Of a DNA stretch of 5,888 nucleotides, positions 1 to 5,564 are shown piece after piece (position 1 is the first letter of the stretch; the number at the start of each line of letters is the position of its first letter). The position numbers were made by a program, and so were the translations under genes. The notes under the pieces are model-generated. The model was not told the DNA's origin. It did no database searches and saw nothing but the letters and a program-made list of their open reading frames with translations. Origin of the DNA: Lachnospiraceae bacterium (GTDB lineage: Bacteria > Bacillota > Clostridia > Lachnospirales > Lachnospiraceae). The stretch is taken from contig CAAFXG010000377.1 of assembly GCA_900766925.1 (NCBI GenBank), positions 1 through 5,888 on the forward strand, read 5' to 3'.

Positions 1-826
1 ATATAAGCGTGGCAATATTTTCTACTGACAAGAACATAATTCCGCTTGTCTGATAATCTGGCGTTTGATGTACTCCATCATATACACCAACCACATCACC
101 CAACTTACGCTGTTCCCAATCGTCAGTAAATCCTTCAAATCTAATTTCCGGAACTCTTGCCCCCTCACGAGGGAACATTTTTTCGAGCATAGATTTTTTT
201 ACATTCACAAGCTTGTCATACTTACGCTGTTGAAGGGTGATAAGGCTATCAAGGTTTGCAAAATACCCCCCAATCATAGTCTGCTCTTCGATAGATTTTG
301 GCATGATCATATCAGTATCTTGAAGTGCCGACTTTGAAATTGATGTAACTTTTATTCCCTGCATCAGCGGCTTTAACTGATTATGATATGCAGGAGAATT
401 GATATAGTAGCCCAGGAACATCGGAGCATATTTTTCCTTTGGCCGACATGCTACCGTATGAAGTCCTGACAATAGTTTCAAGCCTTCGGAGCCCTGTATT
501 TCTGTACATTTACCCACAGTATCATCCTCTGCTGTATCTGCAATTATAATGTCCCCATCTTGCAAAAAAGAGTTCTTAAACTTATCGGCTTTAGCATCAT
601 CGGATATATACGGCAGATCTGTTCTGGAGGCATCAATATAGTCACCAAACTTTATCAGCACATCACCGTAATGAACATTCTTAACAGTACCGTTTTCATA
701 GTTTAAATCTGCTCTCGACAGGGTATTATTCTGCAATCCTTCAAAGACCGAAACAAACTTACGCTGTTCCCAATCGTCAGTAAATCCTTGGAATCGAATA
801 TCAGGTTTTCTTTTGTTTTCACCCAT
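1..826 (-). CDS. hsdS: Type I restriction-modification specificity subunit HsdS, partial (C-terminus beyond left edge)
   Basis: HsdS supplies DNA target recognition for the HsdM methyltransferase and, when present, the HsdR nuclease; each half of the protein reads one part of a split recognition site. My translation from the ATG at 826-824 stays open for 275 codons to the window edge. Residues 1 to about 170 form the first target-recognition domain. About 176-219 form the helical central spacer, with SIEEQ, GGYFANLDSLI, LQQRKYDKL and KSMLEKMFP, typical of HsdS. From about 225 a second domain begins with a copy of the opening motif GFTDDWEQRK. The GGAGG at 835-839 lies inside the end of hsdM, 8 nt before the ATG, and the hsdM stop (828-830) is 1 nt away, so the two are probably translationally coupled. 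Roughly the last third of a usual ~400-residue HsdS is outside the window, so its integrity cannot be judged. Confidence 0.93.
   Translation of the reverse strand, partial: MGENKRKPDIRFQGFTDDWEQRKFVSVFEGLQNNTLSRADLNYENGTVKNVHYGDVLIKFGDYIDASRTDLPYISDDAKADKFKNSFLQDGDIIIADTAEDDTVGKCTEIQGSEGLKLLSGLHTVACRPKEKYAPMFLGYYINSPAYHNQLKPLMQGIKVTSISKSALQDTDMIMPKSIEEQTMIGGYFANLDSLITLQQRKYDKLVNVKKSMLEKMFPREGARVPEIRFEGFTDDWEQRKLGDVVGVYDGVHQTPDYQTSGIMFLSVENIATLI
102..135. repeat. 34-bp exact direct repeat in hsdS, copy at start of second recognition half
   Basis: These 34 bases are identical to 756-789, in the same orientation and reading frame. On the minus strand they encode the GFTDDWEQRK(L/F) motif that opens each target-recognition half. 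The copies are 654 bp (218 codons) apart, so recombination between them or with another hsdS copy would keep the frame. A shorter 11-bp match (cttacgctgtt) also occurs at 221-231, within the codons for LQQRKY. Confidence 0.95.
756..789. repeat. 34-bp exact direct repeat in hsdS, copy at start of first recognition half
   Basis: This is the partner of the 102-135 copy. It encodes residues about 13-23 of HsdS, just after the N-terminus. The sequences diverge immediately outside the 34 bases, although the flanking residues remain similar (IRFQGF versus IRFEGF). Identity at the DNA level, beyond what protein conservation needs, points to recent exchange or maintained recombination. Confidence 0.95.
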
Positions 827-827
827 A

Positions 828-3383
828 TTAGACACCTCCAAGCATTTTCTTTAATTCCGCTATTCCTTGCATATCGAAATCATTACCGGATAACATACTA
901 AGCATTCCAGATAACTCATTTTCAGTACTGCTGATCTGCTCTTCTACTTGTTCCAGAGTATCCTCATATTTTGAGCACAACTTTCCAAGTTCAGTAATAA
1001 GTTCACTTATAAAGCTATCCGGCAACTGCTGCAAACTATCTACAAGCGGAACAATCCATTTGTCGTGCAAAAGTTCCATTACCTGGCTATCTTCTAAGTT
1101 CTCTATCAGTTTCTTAGTTTCAAGATGTAGTTTCTCGCCGTCGTCTTTTATTTGCTTTTTAAGCTTTTTCTCCTCATCATTATCTGATGAAACCTTTTTC
1201 AGAACTGCAAGAACCTCAGGTTCAACATCTTTGGCTTTTATTGCTTTTTTAACCTCTGCCCACACGAATGCAGTCTTGTCATCATTTACAAAGTCCTTAT
1301 CTTTCTCTTCTTCCGGAAGTTCATCTAATGCTTCTTCGTAACTTGCTACGATTTCTGATAATCTTTCCTCCGCTTTCTTAAGGGCTTCTACAGATTCACC
1401 CATGTACCTTGCCTGAGCGAGTTCAAATGGTATGACATGACCAATCCATCCCTCCTGAACTTCTTGGTCTTTGCCATTTTTCTTTTTAACTACCATATTA
1501 GGATCCACTTGCTTAGTTGCTTCGAATCCCTCACTTTGAATAATTTCAAGATCTACAGAAATCTTGTTCCAGTCATTATCAAGGATTTGGTATGCTTCAT
1601 ACGCATCCACAAGAGGCATTCCCTTTAATCTGCCAAATATATCCTCACTTAATACAGCTTCTTCCTTGGATATATTTACACCGGACATAGCCTGCATAAG
1701 TTCTTTCTTTAAGTACTCGTCAAATCCATCAAAAGAGGCTATGTACCTATTGATAAATGCTCTTACATCTTCACTACTTTGCACAGCATTTTTAATATCG
1801 CTGGTCTTTAATTCGTAATAAGAATCATTAATCTTCGTAAAGAGTTCTCCCTTGAGAGCAGGGAAAGCTTCCCAATAATCTGACAACTCCTCTACTTCCT
1901 TTGCCGGTATTCCACCAAACATTGATGCATAAATATCCCAGCTTTCCGGCTTTTCCGACGAATCTACATATCGTGGAATATTTAAGTTGTAGTCGTTTTC
2001 TCTTATTTCATCACGAGAAACTACGCGAGAGAATTTATGTACATCCATTCTCTTTGTGACTACGTCCGTTATTTTTTTAATGTCTGACGCTCTTAACTTA
2101 TTATTCTTACCAACCTTCTCACAGCCTTTTGATGCGTCAACAATGAGAATATCTGTATTATCGCGTTTCTGTTTTAAAACCATGATGATGGTTGGAATAC
2201 CTGTACCAAAGAAAATATTGGCAGGTAAACCTATTACCGCCTCAATATGGTTATTCTCAATAAGATTTCTTCGGATTTCACCTTCCTCGCCGCCTCTGAA
2301 CAGAACGCCATGAGGTAATACTATAGTCATGATTCCATCATTCTTGATATGGAACAAATCATGAAGAAGGAACGCATAATCCGCCTTACCTTTTGGCGCC
2401 AAACCAAATCTTGCATATCTTGGATCTGCTTCTTTATCTGTCGGATTCCAGTTCTGTGAGTATGGAGGATTTGATACGACTGCATCCACATACAATGGGT
2501 CATATGTACCCACAGGATCACTTTCATCAAAGTATGGCCAGTCTTCTTCAAGCGTATCTCCGTTTCTTGTGACGATATTATCCGGCAGAATACCTCTCAT
2601 AACCAGATTCATTCGTGTCAGGTTATATGTGTTTTCTTTGAGTTCCTGAGCGTAGTATTTAATCCTATCGCTATCACCCATATGTTTTCCAACCGCTTTA
2701 CCAATGTTAATAAGTAAAGAGCCCGAACCAGACGTAGGATCATAGATCTTTATTTCTGTTCTGTCCTTTAAATGGTCTGCGACAATTTCAGACATAAGGA
2801 GTGATACCTCATGTGGTGTATAGAACTCTCCCGCTTTCTTTCCAGCATTTGCTGCAAAGTTAGAAATAAGATATTCATAAATAAAGCCAAGGACATCATA
2901 ATCCTGCTTCCCATCCATAGGGATATCCTTAATTAGATGAAGCAAGTCACTTATTGCCTTAGTCTGAGAATTTGAACTGTCTCCTAATTTTGACAAACCG
3001 GTCTGCAATGTATCAAAAACGCCATCGAAAACCTTTTTATGAGAAGCATTTATTAATCTACTAAATGCTGAAAGGGCATCTCTAACATCTGCAACATTAA
3101 AATCACTACCCTTTGCAAGCCAGGTAGAGAACAAGTTATCATAGCTTATGAAATACCCAATATTCTTTTGTATATTCTCAACTATTTCTTTGTCATCTTC
3201 TGTTACAGTATCCATATCATCATTTGTATATCCAAGTTCGATGAGATACTTTACTTCTTTGTCTGAAAGGAACTTGTAAAAGATGAATCCAAGGATATAA
3301 TCCTTATATTCATTCGCCTCAATTTTAGACCGCATTTTATTTGCAGACTCCCATATCTTCGCTGCCAATTGTTGTTTGTTCAT
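828..3383 (-). CDS. hsdM: Type I restriction-modification DNA adenine N6-methyltransferase HsdM, long form
   Basis: HsdM transfers a methyl group from S-adenosylmethionine to adenine in the site chosen by HsdS, protecting host DNA and forming the core of the restriction complex. Residues 1 to about 130 are the helical HsdM N-terminal domain. The N6-methylase domain follows: GEFYTP at 185-190, the SAM-binding DPTSGSGSLL at 215-224 (motif I), the catalytic NPPY at 305-308 (motif IV), LPHGVLFRGG at 356-365, and DYNLNIPRYV at 464-473 near the end of the core. The protein has 851 residues, against about 500-530 for classic HsdM. The extra ~380 residues are a mixed segment (about 490-660) and a charged, helix-rich, probable coiled-coil tail (about 660-830). 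No nuclease or helicase motif is seen in the extension. The start is supported by GGAGG at 3391-3395, 7 nt upstream. It lies between the regulator gene and hsdS in one apparent operon. Confidence 0.97.
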   Translation of the reverse strand: MNKQQLAAKIWESANKMRSKIEANEYKDYILGFIFYKFLSDKEVKYLIELGYTNDDMDTVTEDDKEIVENIQKNIGYFISYDNLFSTWLAKGSDFNVADVRDALSAFSRLINASHKKVFDGVFDTLQTGLSKLGDSSNSQTKAISDLLHLIKDIPMDGKQDYDVLGFIYEYLISNFAANAGKKAGEFYTPHEVSLLMSEIVADHLKDRTEIKIYDPTSGSGSLLINIGKAVGKHMGDSDRIKYYAQELKENTYNLTRMNLVMRGILPDNIVTRNGDTLEEDWPYFDESDPVGTYDPLYVDAVVSNPPYSQNWNPTDKEADPRYARFGLAPKGKADYAFLLHDLFHIKNDGIMTIVLPHGVLFRGGEEGEIRRNLIENNHIEAVIGLPANIFFGTGIPTIIMVLKQKRDNTDILIVDASKGCEKVGKNNKLRASDIKKITDVVTKRMDVHKFSRVVSRDEIRENDYNLNIPRYVDSSEKPESWDIYASMFGGIPAKEVEELSDYWEAFPALKGELFTKINDSYYELKTSDIKNAVQSSEDVRAFINRYIASFDGFDEYLKKELMQAMSGVNISKEEAVLSEDIFGRLKGMPLVDAYEAYQILDNDWNKISVDLEIIQSEGFEATKQVDPNMVVKKKNGKDQEVQEGWIGHVIPFELAQARYMGESVEALKKAEERLSEIVASYEEALDELPEEEKDKDFVNDDKTAFVWAEVKKAIKAKDVEPEVLAVLKKVSSDNDEEKKLKKQIKDDGEKLHLETKKLIENLEDSQVMELLHDKWIVPLVDSLQQLPDSFISELITELGKLCSKYEDTLEQVEEQISSTENELSGMLSMLSGNDFDMQGIAELKKMLGGV

Positions 3384-3397
3384 TTCTTTGCCTCCGA

Positions 3398-3625
3398 TTA
3401 TTTATTCTTTGTTTGCTCAAGCCATGCCTTTTCCAATTCACCAAAAGAAAACCCATTTTTTTCACAAAAATCCTTCATCTGTTTCATCGCCTTCATATTG
3501 GGCACAGTCTTCCCATTTTCCCATCGATTAATAGTTGAAAATGCCACACCGAACTCAGAGGCAAACTCTTCCTGCGTCATGAACGATTTTTGACGTATTT
3601 TCTTGATTTCATTAGATAAATCCAT
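3398..3625 (-). CDS. XRE/Cro-type helix-turn-helix regulator of the restriction operon
   Basis: This 75-residue DNA-binding protein probably regulates the hsdM-hsdS operon that begins 14 nt after its stop. Residues 17-38 form a classic XRE helix-turn-helix: TQEEFASEFGV, then STINRWENGKTVP. It is almost a bare DNA-binding domain, with a short helical tail (DFCEKNGFSF, ELEKAWLEQ). I place the start at the ATG at 3623-3625 (MDLSNEIKK) because GGAGG (3635-3639) lies 9 nt upstream. A longer reading to 3649 would add eight residues and put that Shine-Dalgarno inside the gene. A well-formed promoter lies just upstream. Whether it represses or activates, and whether it controls itself, is inferred from position only. 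It could act like the controller proteins of type II systems, which would be less usual for a type I operon. Confidence 0.88.
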   Translation of the reverse strand: MDLSNEIKKIRQKSFMTQEEFASEFGVAFSTINRWENGKTVPNMKAMKQMKDFCEKNGFSFGELEKAWLEQTKNK

Positions 3626-3655
3626 CTTGCACTTCCTCCGCATAAACATAGCTCA

Positions 3656-3684
3656 ATTATAGCATTTATAGAGCAGGAACACAA
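3656..3684 (-). promoter_or_regulatory. Predicted sigma-A promoter of the XRE-hsdM-hsdS operon
   Basis: Read on the minus strand there is a -35 TTGTGT (3679-3684), a 17-bp spacer and a perfect -10 TATAAT (3656-3661) preceded by TGC, giving an extended -10. The -10 lies about 30 nt before the regulator's start codon. The hexamer ggaaca occurs twice on the plus strand, at 3676-3681 (overlapping the -35) and 3692-3697, 16 bp apart, and could be an operator pair. That part is weak. Confidence 0.75.
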
Positions 3685-3708
3685 TCGTTTGGGAACAGTG
3701 TAAGTCAT

Positions 3709-3742
3709 AAAAAAAGAATCCAGTCCACTTGTCCCGGATTCT
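3709..3742 (-). terminator. Rho-independent terminator, minus strand
   Basis: A 7-bp inverted repeat (agaatcc 3715-3721 with ggattct 3736-3742, 14-nt loop) is followed on the minus strand by a run of seven T (complement of 3709-3715). It sits 26 nt past the stop of the membrane-protein fragment and just upstream of the operon promoter, so it would insulate the restriction operon from transcripts arriving from the integrase side. The stem is modest, but the position is right. Confidence 0.75.
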
Positions 3743-3767
3743 CTCTTTATATGCCATATTCACCATC

Positions 3768-4094
3768 TTAATCCTCAATCTTTCTTACCCTTGGCGGTGT
3801 CGCAGTCTTTCTTTCTAACCAAGGTAACGTTGCATTAATCACGATACAGAACTCTATCATTATCGCTATAATAAGGATTACTGCCTTCACAATGATTCTT
3901 GCCACATTATTCCCAATATGGTCTGCAGGTGCCCAAAGCATCGCAGTCATCATGATAACGCTTGCCACACCCGGAGCCAGAGCCGCTATCGGAACATATG
4001 ATAAGAGAACATACAATATAAAGAAAGCTGCTACTGCGATGAATGCCCCCATCGTCCCTGCCAGCGGTGATAACTTCTGGTGAACCGGAATGCA
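3768..4094 (-). pseudogene. C-terminal fragment of an unidentified multi-pass membrane protein
   Basis: About 108 codons remain, ending at the TAA 3768-3770. The reading frame stays open upstream to 4229, but beyond about 4094 it only overlaps integrase sequence in another frame and is not meaningful. The fragment begins near HQKLSPLAG. It has two closely spaced hydrophobic stretches (GAFIAVAAFFILYVLLSYV and IAALAPGVASVIMMTAML), a short polar link with WAPADHIGN, a third hydrophobic helix (IIVKAVILIIAIMIEFCIVI), and a basic tail (WLERKTATPPRVRKIED). I do not recognise the family firmly. The APADH motif followed by a last hydrophobic segment faintly recalls the C-terminal half of AgrB-type peptide-processing membrane proteases. 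If so, the catalytic N-terminal half is missing. No start codon or ribosome binding site belongs to it, so it is probably not functional. Confidence 0.6.
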
Positions 4095-4524
4095 CCGCAT
4101 GATTGAATATGGCTGAAAGTTCCGCCTGCATCTTCCTAAGATAGGTTCCTTTGTATTTTTCACCATCCTGCGACTCACACTTACGCATCTCGTTTTGCCA
4201 AGCAATAACATCTCTCGGTGTAATCTCACGCATTACCAAATCTTTAAAATACGGTAGTATCTTTAACTCGATTACATATTCTTTGGACTTCCACGTATTC
4301 TCTCTAAGCTTTAGCTTTACATCATCGGTATAGCGTTTGTAAAAATCTCCAAAGGTCATATCAAGGCTACTGGCTTTTTCCAATGAAAAATGTCGTTCCC
4401 AGTCCTGTGCTTCCTTTTTGGTTGAGAAGCCTCGCTCTAATTTTCTCTGCTGCTTGCCTGTCCAGTCGGTGTAATACAACGACACATACCAAGTGCCTCT
4501 CTTCTTATCTTTATAAACTGCCAT
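4093..4524 (-). pseudogene. int: Tyrosine recombinase/integrase, N-terminal part only (truncated)
   Basis: Tyrosine integrases of this kind insert and excise phages and conjugative elements. About 144 codons are integrase-like. Residues 1-58 (MAVYKDKKRGTWYVSLYYTD, then TKKEAQDWERHF) resemble the arm-site DNA-binding domain. About 56-144 (TFGDFYKRYTDD, LPYFKDLVMREITPRDVIAW, LRKMQAELSAIFNHAV) are the SAM-like core-binding domain. The whole catalytic domain, with its R-H-R-Y residues, is absent from a protein that should reach about 380-400 residues. The frame runs on to a stop at 3907, but those 62 residues are out-of-frame membrane-protein sequence. The start is the ATG at 4522-4524, with GGAGG at 4531-4535 spaced 6 nt; an upstream ATG at 4551 lacks this support. 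It overlaps the upstream HTH gene by 14 nt, the usual xis-int arrangement. It cannot recombine DNA as it stands. Confidence 0.85.
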
Positions 4525-4726
4525 CTTCGTCCTCCTTTTCAAATGAATCAACTCCGTAGAATCTTTCTTCGAAATACTTTCTGCTTACTCTACCTGGGAT
4601 TACCATGTAGCCTTTATCAGAAAGTTCCTTATTTAAGTCACGAACGATTGCATATGACTTTGATTCGGAAACACTCAATACCTGACAGATCTCTTTTACT
4701 GATATAAACGTTCTGCATTCAAACAT
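4511..4726 (-). CDS. Small excisionase-like helix-turn-helix protein
   Basis: This is a 71-residue DNA-binding protein. ISVKEICQVLSVSESKSYAI (about residues 8-27) is a MerR/excisionase-type winged helix-turn-helix. It is followed by VRDLNKELSDKGYMVIPGRV and SRKYFEERFYG, a pattern seen in small proteins encoded next to integrases of Firmicutes integrative elements. Such proteins direct excision by bending attachment-site DNA, and some also regulate transcription. The start is supported by GGAGGG at 4735-4740, 8 nt upstream. The acidic C-terminus (FEKEDEDGSL) overlaps the integrase start by 14 nt, with the integrase Shine-Dalgarno inside this gene. It appears intact, but its integrase partner is truncated, so it is probably a relic or only a DNA-binding regulator now. 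Its assignment as an excisionase rests on context and resemblance. Confidence 0.75.
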   Translation of the reverse strand: MFECRTFISVKEICQVLSVSESKSYAIVRDLNKELSDKGYMVIPGRVSRKYFEERFYGVDSFEKEDEDGSL

Positions 4727-4742
4727 ATCTTTTGCCCTCCGC

Positions 4743-4767
4743 TTACGTACTATTTCTTGTTACGTAA
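4743..4767. promoter_or_regulatory. Candidate operator: TTACGTA inverted repeat upstream of the excisionase-like gene
   Basis: TTACGTA (4743-4749) and TACGTAA (4761-4767) form a perfect 7-bp inverted repeat with an 11-bp spacer, centred about 29 nt before the start codon and ending just upstream of its Shine-Dalgarno. Because TACGTA is itself palindromic, the pair can also be read as direct repeats. No convincing -35/-10 pair was found here. A binding site for the encoded HTH protein or another regulator is an inference. Confidence 0.35.
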
Positions 4768-4937
4768 TACATTTGGGTTGAAAAAATCCCCATTACTAAA
4801 CGAGAGCAAAAAAGTTTGAAATTTTATAATTTGTGGAAAATAAAAGATGAAAAACAGATTTGGACTTTATTCTGGAATAATTCCGATACAGTTTTTTCTG
4901 AGAAAAGACAGTATCATAATCGTATCACGACACAAAA

Positions 4938-4978
4938 AAGGCCTGAAATCATGTTTTCTTAACATGATTTCAAGCCTT
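4938..4978 (-). terminator. Strong rho-independent terminator hairpin, minus strand
   Basis: An 18-nt inverted repeat (4938-4955 with 4961-4978, 5-nt loop) has one imperfect position. That position is a C-A mismatch in a plus-strand transcript but a G-U pair in a minus-strand transcript. On the minus strand it is followed by six T (complement of 4934-4939), so it works best for transcripts coming from the immunity gene side. It would separate the toxin-immunity module from the excisionase gene. The 210 bp between it and that gene (4727-4937) are AT-rich and carry no gene I can support. Confidence 0.8.
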
Positions 4979-5135
4979 GAAAATACTTGATTTGTTATAC
5001 CAACCTCTAAACCACTTCAGGTCTACTCCAGTTCATTTACCCTTTTATTTCATACCGTGATATGGCATATAATTCGTACATTAATTGCGCATCATTTGAT
5101 ACGCTTTTCATTCTGTCCGTATCGTTCAAAAGCTG

Positions 5136-5155
5136 TTGTACCCAAATTGTACCCA
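5136..5155. repeat. Tandem 9-bp repeat, 11-bp period (ttgtaccca)
   Basis: ttgtaccca occurs at 5136-5144 and again at 5147-5155, one DNA helical turn apart. Short repeats with this spacing are typical of recombinase or regulator binding sites, and similar repeats occur near attachment sites of integrative elements, but I see no matching copy elsewhere in the window. The repeat overlaps the start of a doubtful 39-codon ORF (5037-5156) that has no Shine-Dalgarno. The interval 4979-5192 holds nothing else that I can support. Confidence 0.4.
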
Positions 5156-5192
5156 TAACACTTTTTCCATAAACGAACTTTCACTTGTTACA

Positions 5193-5564
5193 TTAGTTAA
5201 CTCTCACAAAGACACATATCTGTTTTTCTTTCGCCGTTGTCATTATTGTAATCAAGCAATCAAGTACATCTACTGTTTCATTGTATGAAAATGACTGTTC
5301 TTGGTAAAGCATTAAATCTCTTAAATACTCTTCAGGCTCAATAGCACATTCAATACAATCATCTTCGAATGCGTTTATAAACTCATTATAATCACGAGTA
5401 AAACCTGACCATCCTTCATCTGTGGTCTGTGGATTACCAAATATATCTTCGAAGTAACCATCCCAAAAATGATATGCAATATCCGGCAAAGAAATAATAA
5501 CTTCTTTTTCACCTTCGTAACCTTCATAAAATTTATAATCGTCTTTACGCTTTCCAGTGTCCAT
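5193..5564 (-). CDS. Putative immunity protein of a polymorphic toxin
   Basis: This 123-residue protein has no signal peptide or membrane segment, so it is probably cytosolic. It is strongly acidic in its middle (YFEDIFGN, FINAFEDDCIECAIEPEEYL) and rich in aromatic residues. Small acidic single-domain proteins directly after a toxin C-terminus are typical immunity proteins, which bind and neutralise the cognate toxin. I do not recognise the exact family. The start is the ATG at 5562-5564, with AAGGAG (5575-5580) spaced 10 nt. It overlaps the toxin-like reading frame, which stops at 5545-5547, by 20 nt, an arrangement that couples translation. The C-terminus (EKQICVFVRVN) looks like a closing beta strand. 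Downstream there is a gap of about 215 nt, then the terminator at 4938-4978. Immunity function is inferred from composition and from the upstream toxin segment. Confidence 0.6.
   Translation of the reverse strand: MDTGKRKDDYKFYEGYEGEKEVIISLPDIAYHFWDGYFEDIFGNPQTTDEGWSGFTRDYNEFINAFEDDCIECAIEPEEYLRDLMLYQEQSFSYNETVDVLDCLITIMTTAKEKQICVFVRVN

Noticed and set aside
65..337. Plus-strand 90-codon ORF
   Set aside because: It lies antisense to hsdS, whose frame shows clear family motifs; composition and lack of a Shine-Dalgarno mark it as a shadow frame.
102..789. CRISPR array
   Set aside because: There are only two repeat copies, 654 bp apart, and both lie inside the hsdS coding frame; they are HsdS domain repeats.
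1060..2551. Several short ORFs (1060-1341, 1437-1628, 1564-1818, 2056-2313 on plus; 2327-2551 on minus)
   Set aside because: All lie inside hsdM in other frames, and their Ser/Phe/Leu-rich or low-complexity translations are typical of shadow frames.
3341..3593. Overlapping plus-strand ORFs across the regulator gene
   Set aside because: They are antisense to the XRE regulator and the start of hsdM, with no recognisable domain and no ribosome binding site.
3907..4092. C-terminal tail of the integrase reading frame as genuine integrase sequence
   Set aside because: The 62 residues lack any R-H-R-Y catalytic motif and are an out-of-frame reading of the membrane-protein segment.
4095..4229. N-terminal 45 residues of the membrane-protein reading frame
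   Set aside because: This stretch is integrase coding sequence in a different frame, so the start at 4229 is not biologically meaningful.
3892..4333. Plus-strand ORFs 3892-4083 and 4151-4333
   Set aside because: They are antisense shadows of the membrane-protein fragment and the integrase.
4825..4830. Plus-strand TATAAT as a promoter
   Set aside because: There is no -35 element at proper spacing and no plus-strand gene downstream.
4874..4884. Palindrome ggaataattcc as an operator
   Set aside because: An 11-bp AT-rich palindrome with no nearby promoter or gene start is easily explained by chance.
5037..5156. 39-codon ORF as a real gene
   Set aside because: It lacks a Shine-Dalgarno sequence, is short and matches no family I recognise; it is kept only as a possible remnant in the findings.
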